Shown here: piece after piece, positions 26,598-35,499 of the stretch
How positions within the stretch are numbered: position 1 is the first letter of the stretch
Layout: each line of letters begins with the position of its first letter
From: Streptomyces sp. NBC_00370
Lineage (GTDB): Bacteria; Actinomycetota; Actinomycetes; Streptomycetales; Streptomycetaceae
Direction: 5' to 3'
NCBI RefSeq assembly: GCF_036084755.1
Contig: NZ_CP107968.1
Span: 3,999,501-4,063,500 of the forward strand
DNA length: 64,000 bases
Made by a program: the position numbers and the translations under genes
The notes under the pieces: model-generated
Database searches by the model: none
Told to the model about the DNA's origin: nothing
Seen by the model: only the letters and a program-made list of their open reading frames with translations

Positions 26598-27068
26598 TCA
26601 GTCGGTGGGCCGCTTCGGGCGCCACACCACCAGCGCCGACGCCGACTGGACGTCCTGGTACGGCACGAGGTCACGGCGGTACGACGCGTGCACCTGCGCC
26701 TCACGCTGCTGCATCGCGGCGGCGGCGCCGTCCACGGCGGCGGCCAGCTCGGCGACCCTGGCCTGCAGCGCGGCGACCTGGTTCTCCAGCTCGATGATGC
26801 GCTTGATGCCGGCGAGGTTGATGCCCTCGTCCTGCGACAGCTGCTGCACCTGGCGGAGCAGCTCGATGTCGCGGGCCGAGTAACGCCGGCCCCGGCCCGC
26901 CGTGCGGTCAGGGGAGACCAGGCCGAGCCGGTCGTACTGCCTGAGTGTCTGCGGGTGCAGACCGGAGAGCTGGGCCGCCACCGAGATGACGTACACCGGC
27001 GTCTCCTCGGTCAGTTCGTAGGCCCTCGTGAACGCCGAGGGCCGGCTGCGCCGACCGTCCCTGTCCAT
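26598..27068 (-). CDS. hspR: Heat-shock repressor HspR (MerR family)
   Basis: This 156-residue MerR-type regulator has the HTH VYVISVAAQLSGLHPQTLRQYDRLGLVSPDR, then RRYSARDIELLRQVQQLSQDEGINLAGIKRIIELE and a coiled coil. HspR binds HAIR inverted repeats with DnaK as co-repressor. It is the last gene of dnaK-grpE-dnaJ-hspR, starting 4 bases after the dnaJ stop, the known actinobacterial autoregulatory layout. Targets visible here are the dnaK operon and clpB. Confidence 0.96.
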   Translation of the reverse strand: MDRDGRRSRPSAFTRAYELTEETPVYVISVAAQLSGLHPQTLRQYDRLGLVSPDRTAGRGRRYSARDIELLRQVQQLSQDEGINLAGIKRIIELENQVAALQARVAELAAAVDGAAAAMQQREAQVHASYRRDLVPYQDVQSASALVVWRPKRPTD

Positions 27069-27072
27069 GACG

Positions 27073-28263
27073 TCATGCTCCCTTCGCGGCCTGGAACAAC
27101 TCCGCCCGCGGGTCCTCGTCTCCGGTCGCCTTCCGATAGGCCTCGAGCGCGTCGCGTGCCTGCGTCCCGAGATCCTTGGGGACGACCACCTCGACGGTGA
27201 CCAGCAGGTCGCCGCGCGTGCCGTCCTTACGTACCGCACCCTTGCCACGGGCGCGCATGGTCCGGCCGTTGGGGGTGCCGGCCGGGAGCTTCAGGGTCAC
27301 GGCGGGACCGCCCAGGGTCGGCACCTTCACCTCGCCGCCGAGCGCCGCCTCCGAGAAGGTGACGGGCACGGTGACGGTGAGGTTGTCGCCCTTGCGGCCG
27401 AACACCGGGTGGGCGTGCACATGCACGACCACGTACAGATCGCCGGCCGGGCCGCCCCGCTCGCCGGGAGTGCCCTTGCCGCGCAGCCTGATCCGCTGCC
27501 CGTCACTGACGCCCGCCGGGATACGGACCTGGATGGACCGCGACGACTTGGCGCGCCCGCTGCCCTTGCAGACCTCGCAGGGGTCCTGGGCGATGAGCCC
27601 GCGGCCCTTGCAGTCCACGCACGGGTCGGTCAGCGAGAATCCGCCGCCGGTGCCGCGCGAGACCTGGCCGGTGCCGACACAGGTCGGGCAGACCCTGGGT
27701 GTGCCGTTCTTGTCGCCGGTGCCCGAACACGCCTTGCAGGGCGCCTGGCTGGACATCCGCAGCGGGACCGTGGACCCGTCGACCGCCTCGGTGAAGCTGA
27801 GCGTCACCTCGGACTCGATGTCCTGGCCGCGGCGCGGCTGCGTACGCGTGCCCGCGCCGCCCCTGTTGAACAGACCGCCGAACACGTCCCCGAGGCCGCC
27901 GCCGAAACCGCCGGCGCCGCCGGGCTGCTGTCCGCCACCGCCCTGGGGGCCGCCTCCGAAGAGGTCCCCCAGGTCGAAGTTGAACGAACCGCCGCCCGCG
28001 CCGGGGCCCGGCCGGAAGCCGCCGTTGCCGAACAGGGCGCGCGCCTCGTCGTACTCCTTGCGGCGCTTCGCGTCGCCCAGTACGTCGTTGGCCTCGGAGA
28101 TCTCCTTGAAGCGGTCCTCGGCCTTGGCGTCGCCCTTGTTGGCGTCCGGGTGGAACTCGCGGGCGAGCTTCCGGTACGCCTTCTTGATCTCGGCCTCTGT
28201 GGCGTCCTTGGGGACGCCGAGAACCTTGTAGTAGTCCTTCTCCACGAAGTCCTTCGTGCTCAT
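27073..28263 (-). CDS. dnaJ: Chaperone DnaJ (Hsp40)
   Basis: This 396-residue type I co-chaperone stimulates DnaK ATPase and delivers clients. It has a J domain with the HPD triad (AREFHPDANKGD), a Gly/Phe-rich stretch (FGNGGFRPGPGAGGGSFNFD), four CxxCxGxG zinc motifs (CKACSGTG, CPTCVGTG, CVDCKGRG, CEVCKGSG), and a C-terminal substrate-binding domain. It lies 45 bases after grpE in the heat-shock operon. Confidence 0.97.
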   Translation of the reverse strand: MSTKDFVEKDYYKVLGVPKDATEAEIKKAYRKLAREFHPDANKGDAKAEDRFKEISEANDVLGDAKRRKEYDEARALFGNGGFRPGPGAGGGSFNFDLGDLFGGGPQGGGGQQPGGAGGFGGGLGDVFGGLFNRGGAGTRTQPRRGQDIESEVTLSFTEAVDGSTVPLRMSSQAPCKACSGTGDKNGTPRVCPTCVGTGQVSRGTGGGFSLTDPCVDCKGRGLIAQDPCEVCKGSGRAKSSRSIQVRIPAGVSDGQRIRLRGKGTPGERGGPAGDLYVVVHVHAHPVFGRKGDNLTVTVPVTFSEAALGGEVKVPTLGGPAVTLKLPAGTPNGRTMRARGKGAVRKDGTRGDLLVTVEVVVPKDLGTQARDALEAYRKATGDEDPRAELFQAAKGA

Positions 28264-28308
28264 TCCCGACGTCCCTCCTCTCCGCCTGTCACTGCTGTCA
28301 CTGCCGCG

Positions 28309-28983
28309 TCAGCCCTCGTCCGGGCCACCGCTCTCCTTGCTGTCGACGTCACCGGCCGGGTTGCCCTGCTCGTCGGCCGCCTTGGCCTGCGCCCCCGGCT
28401 GGGGCTCCGCCACCGCGACCCGCGCGGGCCTGATGGTCCGCTCGCCGAACCGGTACCCAGGCTGCAGGATCGCGACGCACGTCGTCTCCGTGACATCCGG
28501 CGCATACGAGTGCATCAGTGCCTCGTGGATCGTCGGGTCGAAGGGCTCGCCCTCCTTGCCGAACGTCTGCAGTCCGAGCTTGGCCGCCACGTTCTCCAGC
28601 GACTCACCGACGGACTTGAAGCCGCCGACGAGCTCGTCATGGTCACGTGCCCGGCCGATGTCGTCGAGTACGGGGAGGAGTTCGGTCAGCAGATTCGCGA
28701 TGGCGATCTCCTTGACCTGGATCCGGTCCCGCTCCACCCGACGGCGGTAGTTCTGGTACTCCGCCTGGAGCCGCTGGAGGTCCGCCGTGCGCTCACCGAG
28801 CGCCATCCGGGCCTGATCCAGCTGAGCTGTCAGAGCGATCTGCTGTGCTGCGTCCCCGGCCGGGGCCGCCGGGCCCGGCTCCTTGTCGGAGTCCGGCTCG
28901 GCGGCGTGCGGCGTGGCGTCATCCGAGGAGGCGCCGGAGGGGACGTCGGGCTTCTCGTCGAAGCCCGGAGTCTCCTCGGTCAC
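28309..28983 (-). CDS. grpE: Nucleotide exchange factor GrpE
   Basis: This 224-residue GrpE promotes ADP release from DnaK. It has a disordered acidic N-terminus and a long coiled coil (LAQLDQARMALGERTADLQR region with YQNYRRRVERD). A beta-domain contains LLPVLDDIGRARDHDELVGGFKSV and the signature FDPTIHEALMHS. The start is a GTG at 28983 overlapping the dnaK stop by 4 bases. An additional Gly/Asp-rich tail follows the beta domain. Confidence 0.96.
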   Translation of the reverse strand: MTEETPGFDEKPDVPSGASSDDATPHAAEPDSDKEPGPAAPAGDAAQQIALTAQLDQARMALGERTADLQRLQAEYQNYRRRVERDRIQVKEIAIANLLTELLPVLDDIGRARDHDELVGGFKSVGESLENVAAKLGLQTFGKEGEPFDPTIHEALMHSYAPDVTETTCVAILQPGYRFGERTIRPARVAVAEPQPGAQAKAADEQGNPAGDVDSKESGGPDEG

Positions 28984-30836
28984 GCCGCCCCACCCTTCGT
29001 GTCACGCTCGTCGTCGACGATCTCGGCGTCGACCACGTCGTCGTCCTGCTTGGCCTGCTGCTCGGTGCCGCCGTCGGCCGGGGCCTCCGTGGCGCCGTCC
29101 GCCTGCGCGTTGGCGTACATGGCCTGGCCGAGCTTCTGCGAGACGGCGGCGACCTTCTCGGTCGACGTACGGATCTCGGCGGTGTCCTCGCCCTTGAGCT
29201 TTTCCTTCAGCTCGGCGATGGACTCCTCGACCTCGGTCTTCACGTCACCGGGGACCTTGTCCTCGTTGTCCTTGAGGAACTTCTCCGTCTGGTAGACGAG
29301 CTGCTCGGCCTGGTTGCGCGTCTCGGCGGACTCGCGGCGCTTGTGGTCCTCGTCCGCGTACTGCTCCGCCTCCTGGCGCATCCGGTCGACCTCGTCCTTC
29401 GGCAGCGAGGAGCCGCCGGTGACGGTCATCTTCTGCTCCTTGCCGGTGCCGAGGTCCTTCGCGCCGACGTGCATGATGCCGTTGGCGTCGATGTCGAAGG
29501 TGACCTCGATCTGCGGCACGCCGCGCGGGGCCGGCGGCAGCCCGGTCAGCTCGAACATCCCGAGCTTCTTGTTGTACGCCGCGATCTCGCGCTCGCCCTG
29601 GTAGACCTGGATCTGCACCGACGGCTGGTTGTCCTCGGCCGTCGTGAAGATCTCGGAGCGCTTCGTCGGGATCGTGGTGTTGCGCTCGATGAGCTTGGTC
29701 ATGATGCCGCCCTTGGTCTCGATACCCAGGGACAGCGGGGTCACGTCGAGGAGCAGGACGTCCTTGACCTCACCCTTGAGCACACCGGCCTGGAGCGCGG
29801 CACCGATGGCCACGACCTCGTCCGGGTTGACGCCCTTGTTGGCGTCACGGCCGCCGGTGAGCTCCTTGACGAGCTCGGCCACGGCCGGCATACGGGTCGA
29901 ACCGCCGACCAGGACCACGTGGTCGATCTCGGACAGCTGGATGCCGGCGTCCTTGATGACGTTGTGGAACGGGGTCTTGCAGCGGTCCAGCAGGTCGGAG
30001 GTGAGCTGCTGGAACTGCGAGCGGGTGACCTTCTCGTCGAGGTGCAGGGGACCCTCGGCGGACGCCGTGATGTACGGCAGGTTGATCGTGGTCTCCGTCG
30101 AGGACGACAGCTCGATCTTCGCCTTCTCCGCGGCCTCGCGGAGACGCTGGAGAGCCATCTTGTCCTTGGACAGGTCCACGCCGTGTCCGTTGGCGAACTG
30201 CTTCACCAGGTAGTCGACGACGCGCTGGTCCCAGTCGTCACCACCGAGGTGGTTGTCACCGTTGGTGGCCTTCACCTCGACGACGCCGTCACCGATCTCC
30301 AGCAGCGACACGTCGAAGGTGCCGCCACCGAGGTCGAAGACCAGGATCGTCTGGTCGTCCTTGTCCAGGCCGTAGGCCAGGGCGGCCGCCGTCGGCTCGT
30401 TGACAATACGCAGGACGTTCAGGCCCGCGATCTCACCGGCCTCCTTCGTCGCCTGGCGCTCGGAGTCGTTGAAGTACGCCGGGACGGTGATCACCGCGTC
30501 GGTGACCTTCTCCCCCAGGTACGACTCCGCGTCCCGCTTCAGCTTCTGCAGCACGAATGCCGAGATCTGCTGCGGGTTGAAGTCCTTGCCGTCGAGGTTG
30601 ATCTTCCAGTCGGTGCCCATGTGGCGCTTGACCGACCGGATGGTCCTGTCGACGTTCGTGACTGCCTGGCGCTTGGCGACCTCGCCGACGAGCACCTCGC
30701 CGTTCTTGGCGAAGGCGACGACGGACGGCGTGGTCCTGGCGCCCTCGGCGTTGGTGATGACGGTGGGCTCGCCGCCTTCGAGAACGCTGACGACGGAGTT
30801 AGTCGTGCCCAGGTCGATGCCGACCGCACGTGCCAT
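28980..30836 (-). CDS. dnaK: Chaperone DnaK (Hsp70)
   Basis: This 618-residue Hsp70 opens MARAVGIDLGTTNSVVSVLE, with VFDLGGGTFDVSLLEIGDG and VLVGGSTRMPAVAELVKEL in the ATPase domain. The linker and substrate domain contain LLLDVTPLSLGIET and the C-terminal lid has EAEQYADEDHKRRESAE. It ends with an acidic tail lacking the EEVD of eukaryotic Hsp70. The ATG at 30836 follows GGAGGAATC. It is first in the operon and is expected to be repressed by HspR at HAIR sites. Confidence 0.98.
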   Translation of the reverse strand: MARAVGIDLGTTNSVVSVLEGGEPTVITNAEGARTTPSVVAFAKNGEVLVGEVAKRQAVTNVDRTIRSVKRHMGTDWKINLDGKDFNPQQISAFVLQKLKRDAESYLGEKVTDAVITVPAYFNDSERQATKEAGEIAGLNVLRIVNEPTAAALAYGLDKDDQTILVFDLGGGTFDVSLLEIGDGVVEVKATNGDNHLGGDDWDQRVVDYLVKQFANGHGVDLSKDKMALQRLREAAEKAKIELSSSTETTINLPYITASAEGPLHLDEKVTRSQFQQLTSDLLDRCKTPFHNVIKDAGIQLSEIDHVVLVGGSTRMPAVAELVKELTGGRDANKGVNPDEVVAIGAALQAGVLKGEVKDVLLLDVTPLSLGIETKGGIMTKLIERNTTIPTKRSEIFTTAEDNQPSVQIQVYQGEREIAAYNKKLGMFELTGLPPAPRGVPQIEVTFDIDANGIMHVGAKDLGTGKEQKMTVTGGSSLPKDEVDRMRQEAEQYADEDHKRRESAETRNQAEQLVYQTEKFLKDNEDKVPGDVKTEVEESIAELKEKLKGEDTAEIRTSTEKVAAVSQKLGQAMYANAQADGATEAPADGGTEQQAKQDDDVVDAEIVDDERDTKGGAA

Positions 30837-30854
30837 TTCGATTCCTCCAGCTGA

Positions 30855-30875
30855 CTTGAGTGGAACAGGCTCAAG
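30855..30875. promoter_or_regulatory. HAIR element 1 upstream of dnaK
   Basis: CTTGAGT, 7 bases, then GCTCAAG matches the HspR operator consensus with one mismatch. It lies 18 bases from the dnaK start, within the leader, where bound HspR would block transcription. Confidence 0.85.
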
Positions 30876-30908
30876 GATGCATGACAGATCCATGAGAGTC
30901 AAAGGACA

Positions 30909-30925
30909 TGAGCCAAGGTGGCTCA
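30909..30925. promoter_or_regulatory. HAIR-like element 2 upstream of dnaK
   Basis: TGAGCC, 5 bases, then GGCTCA forms a perfect inverted repeat similar to HAIR half-sites, about 73 bases before dnaK. Multiple HAIR copies are known at Streptomyces dnaK promoters; this one is less canonical. Confidence 0.6.
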
Positions 30926-31043
30926 ACTATTGTGCCGCCACCCCGCGCCGCAGGAGCTGACCTGGCCTGACACGGCCCCGGAATGGCCGCTAACCCGGGC
31001 CGAGCCGTATCGCCGTGCGATCGTTCTATGACAAGTCCGACGA

Positions 31044-31805
31044 ATGGAACAGAACGGGCAGGTGCGCCTTATGGCTCGATTCAGGATGGATCGTTACGAC
31101 AAACGAACGCCGACCCCCAAAGGGTTCCTGCCGACCCCCCACCGATTCCCGGCGAACCCCGAACGATTCCCGGCGTCCCTCGAACGATTCCCGGTCACGC
31201 CCGAGCGGCTTCTGGCGAACCGTTTCCTGGCGGACCCCAAGCGGCTCCTGGATCTGACGCTCGGCTCCGTCCTGCTGGCGGTCTCCGCCCCCGCACTCGC
31301 CGTCGCCGCCCTCGCCGTCGCGGCGACCCGGCCGCCCGGCGGCATCCTCGCGAGCGACTACCGCACCGGCCGCGACGGCCACCCGTTCATCGTCCGCTCG
31401 CTGCGCACCCGGCGGTTCCGGCTCGACCTGCTCTCCCGGCTGCCCCATGTCGTACGCGGCCAGATGTCGCTCGTAGGCCCGGCGCCGCTGGTCGTCGGCT
31501 CGCCGGGCGCAGCGCCGCGCTGGCGGCAGAGCGTACGGCCGGGGCTGACCGGCCTCGCCCAGGTACGGCGGCACTCGGCGCTGCCCTGGGACGAGGCGCC
31601 GCTGCTCGACCAGCACTACGTCGAGCACCACTGGATCGGTCTTGACCTGCTGATCCTGGCCCGCTCCGTACCGGCGCTCCAGCTGGCCCGACCCGCCCGC
31701 GCCGAGGCGCGTCACGCGGCCGAACTCCGATGTGCTCAAATGAGCACCCAGGCCGCACTGAGCGACACAGATCACCGGTTGCGCCGCTACATCGCGGTGA
31801 GATAA
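31044..31805 (+). CDS. Sugar transferase (undecaprenyl-phosphate type), degenerate
   Basis: This 253-residue protein resembles the catalytic part of bacterial sugar transferases that start exopolysaccharide repeat units. One hydrophobic segment follows RLLDLTLGSVLLAVS, then DGHPFIVRSLRTRRF, LSRLPHVVRGQMSLVGPAPLVV and RPGLTGLAQV, and YVEHHWIGLDLLILARS. The usual polyprenyl-binding KxRTM region and parts of the N-terminus are altered, so activity is doubtful. Residues about 30-60 are short repeats (RFPANPE, RFPASLE, RFPVTPE). No other polysaccharide gene is adjacent. Confidence 0.72.
   Translation: MEQNGQVRLMARFRMDRYDKRTPTPKGFLPTPHRFPANPERFPASLERFPVTPERLLANRFLADPKRLLDLTLGSVLLAVSAPALAVAALAVAATRPPGGILASDYRTGRDGHPFIVRSLRTRRFRLDLLSRLPHVVRGQMSLVGPAPLVVGSPGAAPRWRQSVRPGLTGLAQVRRHSALPWDEAPLLDQHYVEHHWIGLDLLILARSVPALQLARPARAEARHAAELRCAQMSTQAALSDTDHRLRRYIAVR
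31142..31207. repeat. 21-bp tandem repeat in the sugar transferase gene
   Basis: Three imperfect 21-bp units beginning CGATTCCCGG encode repeated RFP-x-x-x-E heptapeptides near the protein N-terminus. The unit is a multiple of three, so copy changes would keep the frame. Confidence 0.65.
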
Positions 31806-31887
31806 GTGGGTACGCTCAGGACGGACTGATTAAGTTACCGCTTAGTAGCGTGCGGGATTTCCCACCTCGCAGGCCCGAGGAGCCCAA

Positions 31888-34182
31888 ATGCAACTCGCCG
31901 CGATCATCGTGTCGCTGGTACTCGCCGTCGTCGGCGTCGCGCTGTTCGCCCGAGCCATCGCGCAGATCTACCGGTTCACCCAGCTCGGCCAGCCCGTACC
32001 GGCAGGCACCAGGACGGACGAACCCGGCCGGCGCACCCTGACCGTGGCCAAGGAGTTCCTCGGCCACACCCGGATGAACAAGTGGGGCGTCGTCGGCGTC
32101 GCGCACTGGTTCGTGGCGGTCGGCTTCTTCACCCTCGTACTGACCCTGGTCAATGCCTTCGGCCAGCTCTTCCAGGCCGACTGGCTGCTGCCGGTCATCG
32201 GCGACTGGACACCGTACGAGGTGTTCGTCGAACTCATCGGCATCCTCACCACGCTCGGCATCCTGACGCTCATCGTCATCCGCCAGCTCTCGCTGCCCGG
32301 CCGCGCGGGCCGCAAGTCCCGCTTCGCCGGCTCCAACTTCGGCCAGGCGTACTTCGTCGAGGCCGTGATCCTCGTCATCGGCCTGTGCATCCTGACGCTG
32401 CGCGGCCTCGAAGGCGCCCTGCACCACACCGACGGCTACGGCGCCGCGTACCTCGTGTCGTACCCGCTGGTCGCCGCCTTCAGGGGACTCAGCCTGAGCA
32501 CCCTGCAGAACCTGGTCTACGTGGTCGCGCTGATCAAACTCGCGACCTCCTTCATCTGGATGATCACCGTCGCGCTCAAGACCGACATGGGCGTCGCCTG
32601 GCACCGCTTCCTGGCCTTCCCGAACATCTGGTTCAAGCGCGACGCGCAGGGCGGTACGGCGCTGGGCCCGCTGCTCCCGATGGTCTCGGCGGGCAAGGAG
32701 ATCAACTTCGAGGACCCGGGCGAGGACGACGTGTTCGGCGTCTCGCAGATCGAGCACTTCTCCTGGAAGGGCATCCTCGACTTCTCCACCTGCACCGAAT
32801 GTGGCCGCTGCCAGTCGCAGTGCCCCGCGTGGAACACCGGCAAGCCGCTCTCCCCCAAGCTGCTGATCATGTCGCTGCGCGACCACGCGCACGCCAAGGC
32901 CCCGTACCTGCTGGCCGGCGGCGGCAAGACCATGGAGGGCGAGGAGAAGGCGTCGGCCGAGCAGCTGGCCGGCGTACCGGCGGCGGCGCTCGCCGAGGCC
33001 GAACGGCCGCTGATCGGGACGCTCGAAGAGGGCGGCGTCATCGACCCCGACGTGCTGTGGTCCTGCACCACCTGCGGCGCGTGCGTGGAGCAGTGCCCCG
33101 TCGACATCGAGCACATCGACCACATCGTCGACATGCGCCGCTACCAGGTGATGATCGAGAGCGCCTTCCCGAGCGAGGCGGGCACGATGCTCAAGAACCT
33201 GGAGAAGAAGGGCAACCCCTGGGGGCTGCAGAAGAAGCAGCGCCTGGAGTGGACGAAGGAGGTCGACTTCGAGGTGCCCGTCGTCGGCCAGGACATCGAG
33301 GACCTGTCGGAGGTCGACTACCTGTACTGGGTCGGCTGCGCGGGCTCGCTGGAGGACCGGGCGAAGAAGACCACGAAGGCCTTCGCCGAGCTGCTGCACA
33401 TCGCGGGCGTCAAGTTCGCGATCATGGGCGGCGACGAGAAGTGCACGGGCGACTCGGCCCGGCGCCTGGGCAACGAGCCGCTGTTCCAGCAGCTCGGCCA
33501 GGAGAACGTGGCGATGCTGAACATGGCGTTCGGCGAGGAGCTGGACGACGAGGGCCGCTCCACGGCCGAGTCGAAGAAGCCCAGGTCGGCGAAGAAGATC
33601 ATCGCGACCTGCCCGCACTGCTTCAACACGATCGCCAACGAGTACCCGCAGCTGGGCGGCGAGTACGAGGTCATCCACCACACGCAGCTGCTCCAGCACC
33701 TGGTGGACGAGGCGAAGCTGGTGCCGGTGACCCCGGTCGAAGGGCTCATCACGTACCACGACCCCTGCTACCTGGGCCGGCACAACAAGATCTACACCCC
33801 GCCGCGCGAGATCATCGCGAAGGTGCCCGGGCTGCGCAGCGAGGAGATGCACCGCCACAAGGAGCGGGGCTTCTGCTGCGGCGCGGGCGGCGCGCGGATG
33901 TGGATGGAGGAGCGGATCGGCAAGCGCATCAACAACGAGCGGGTGGACGAGGCGCTTTCGCTGAACCCGGACATCGTGTCGACGGCGTGCCCGTTCTGCC
34001 TGGTGATGCTGACCGACTCGGTCAACGCCAAGAAGGCCGCACCGGACAGCGGCTCCGCCACGGGCGGCAAGGCCAAGGAATCGCTCCAGGTGGTCGACGT
34101 GGCGCAGCTGCTGCTCGACTCGGTGCGGACGCCCGCGGAGCCGGAGACGGAGAAGGTGGCGGAGCCGGAGCCGGCGCAGTAA
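31888..34182 (+). CDS. Membrane-bound heterodisulfide reductase-like Fe-S oxidoreductase
   Basis: This 764-residue fusion has about five N-terminal transmembrane helices resembling a cytochrome b-type NarI-like domain. Two [4Fe-4S] motifs follow (CTECGRCQSQCP near residue 305 and CTTCGACVEQCP near 395), then two CCG cysteine-rich domains (CPHCFNTIANEYP and FCCGAGGARMWMEE). It may pass electrons between a cytosolic donor and the quinone pool, but its partner is unknown. GAGGAG precedes the ATG. The gene is widely conserved in actinomycetes. Confidence 0.9.
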   Translation: MQLAAIIVSLVLAVVGVALFARAIAQIYRFTQLGQPVPAGTRTDEPGRRTLTVAKEFLGHTRMNKWGVVGVAHWFVAVGFFTLVLTLVNAFGQLFQADWLLPVIGDWTPYEVFVELIGILTTLGILTLIVIRQLSLPGRAGRKSRFAGSNFGQAYFVEAVILVIGLCILTLRGLEGALHHTDGYGAAYLVSYPLVAAFRGLSLSTLQNLVYVVALIKLATSFIWMITVALKTDMGVAWHRFLAFPNIWFKRDAQGGTALGPLLPMVSAGKEINFEDPGEDDVFGVSQIEHFSWKGILDFSTCTECGRCQSQCPAWNTGKPLSPKLLIMSLRDHAHAKAPYLLAGGGKTMEGEEKASAEQLAGVPAAALAEAERPLIGTLEEGGVIDPDVLWSCTTCGACVEQCPVDIEHIDHIVDMRRYQVMIESAFPSEAGTMLKNLEKKGNPWGLQKKQRLEWTKEVDFEVPVVGQDIEDLSEVDYLYWVGCAGSLEDRAKKTTKAFAELLHIAGVKFAIMGGDEKCTGDSARRLGNEPLFQQLGQENVAMLNMAFGEELDDEGRSTAESKKPRSAKKIIATCPHCFNTIANEYPQLGGEYEVIHHTQLLQHLVDEAKLVPVTPVEGLITYHDPCYLGRHNKIYTPPREIIAKVPGLRSEEMHRHKERGFCCGAGGARMWMEERIGKRINNERVDEALSLNPDIVSTACPFCLVMLTDSVNAKKAAPDSGSATGGKAKESLQVVDVAQLLLDSVRTPAEPETEKVAEPEPAQ

Positions 34183-34198
34183 CCGCTTGTCGGTGAGG

Positions 34199-34233
34199 AC
34201 GGCCGGGCCTGCGTGGGAAGCGGGCCCGGCCGT
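34199..34233 (+). terminator. Hairpin terminator after the Fe-S oxidoreductase
   Basis: Arms ACGGCCGGGCC (34199-34209) and its complement (34223-34233) surround a 13-base loop, 17 bases past the stop. Confidence 0.7.
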
Positions 34234-34277
34234 TCGTCTGTTGAGAAGCGTGCGACCTTGGCCGCATCATGTGTCAC

Positions 34278-34324
34278 ACATGACGACACATGACGACGCA
34301 TGACGGTGTATGACCACCGATGAC
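34278..34324. repeat. 10-bp phased direct repeats upstream of the FG-GAP lipoprotein
   Basis: ATGAC starts at 34280, 34290, 34300, 34310 and 34320, exactly one DNA helical turn apart, in variants of CATGACGACA. The last copy includes the start codon of the next gene. It could be a protein-binding array or a slippage product. Confidence 0.6.
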
Positions 34325-35486
34325 GTGGACGAGGCGGGGATTGATCGTGGGGCGGGGACTGATCGCGCGCGGACGCCTGGCGGCCGGTGCGACGGTCGTG
34401 GCGGCGGCGCTGCTGCTGACGTCGTGCGGCGGGTCGGGGGGCGGGGACGGCGGCTCAGGTGCCGAAGGACCGTCCGGCGCCAAGAACGGCGACACGGCCC
34501 CGCAGTCCGGCAAGGACGCACCGCCGGCGCGCCCCGTACCGCGCGGTGACGGCAGCCGCCTCCCGGACGACTTCAACGGCGACGGCCACCGGGACCTCGT
34601 GCTGAACGACCTGGTCAAGCCCGCCGACGACAGCCTCGGCGACGACGCGGGCATCGGCGTCGTCTACGGCACGGCAGCGCCCCGCACCCTCGACCCCGCC
34701 GTACGCCAGACCCTCGGCCCGCGCGCCAACGGCGCACGCGTCGACGGGAGCCTGCCCGCAGCCTTCGACGCGGAGGCTGCCTGCGACCTCGACCACGACG
34801 GCTTCGGGGACCTCGTCATCACGACGGACCCGCCGTACGACGGCCAGGGCGCGCCGCCCGTCCCGCTCCAGCTGCTGTTCGGCGGCCCGGAGGGGCTGAG
34901 CGGCAAGGCGGTCGTGCTCAAGATCCCGGCGAAGGCCCGCTTCGGCAACGAGTGGCCCGACCACCCGGTGTGCGGCGACTTCGACGGTGACGGCAAGGAA
35001 GACCTCGCCGTCACCGCAAGCCGCGGCCAGGTCAGTTACCTGCGCGGCCCGTTCACGCGTACCGGCGCCCCGCGCGGCGCCGCGGCACCCGTCCCGGGCG
35101 GCGGCCCCGTACTCGAAGCACCGGCCCCTGCGGCGGACGTCAACGACGACGGGTACGACGACCTCGTACACGCCACGCGCGCGACGGCGACGGGCGCGGC
35201 GGGCCGTGGGGAGCTGCTGCTGGGCGGCCCCGAAGGACCGGACCGGCCGGGCGGCGCGTACCGCTTCAAGGCCGTACGGCTGCCGGCGGCGCCGGCCTTG
35301 CCGCAGGGCAAGGGCGAGCCGTTGACGCAGCTGCTGCGGGCGGCGGACTTCGACGGCGACAAGAAGCAGGACCTGGTGACGCGGACGCACAGGGGCGAGA
35401 CGACGGATCTGATCGCGGTGTACGTGTCGGGGGCGGGGACGGACCATCCGGTGCTGACATTCAGCACGAAGATCTTCAGCCCCTGA
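34320..35486 (+). CDS. FG-GAP/VCBS repeat lipoprotein
   Basis: This 388-residue exported protein has a basic N-terminus, hydrophobic core and lipobox (VVAAALLLTSCGG), so Cys near residue 38 should be lipidated. A Gly/Ser linker follows. Several calcium-binding-type repeats come next: DDFNGDGHRDLVLNDLV, CDLDHDGFGDLVITT, CGDFDGDGKEDLAV, DVNDDGYDDLVHA and ADFDGDKKQDLVTRT, consistent with a beta-propeller. It may adhere to or bind extracellular polymers. The start codon lies inside the phased repeats, so an alternative downstream start is possible. Confidence 0.85.
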   Translation: MTWTRRGLIVGRGLIARGRLAAGATVVAAALLLTSCGGSGGGDGGSGAEGPSGAKNGDTAPQSGKDAPPARPVPRGDGSRLPDDFNGDGHRDLVLNDLVKPADDSLGDDAGIGVVYGTAAPRTLDPAVRQTLGPRANGARVDGSLPAAFDAEAACDLDHDGFGDLVITTDPPYDGQGAPPVPLQLLFGGPEGLSGKAVVLKIPAKARFGNEWPDHPVCGDFDGDGKEDLAVTASRGQVSYLRGPFTRTGAPRGAAAPVPGGGPVLEAPAPAADVNDDGYDDLVHATRATATGAAGRGELLLGGPEGPDRPGGAYRFKAVRLPAAPALPQGKGEPLTQLLRAADFDGDKKQDLVTRTHRGETTDLIAVYVSGAGTDHPVLTFSTKIFSP

Positions 35487-35499
35487 CACCGGCGGGCCA

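Noticed and set aside
32082..34196. A 704-codon plus-strand frame inside the Fe-S oxidoreductase gene
   Set aside because: It is an Arg/Gly-rich shadow of the 31888-34182 gene, which has clear Fe-S and CCG motifs.
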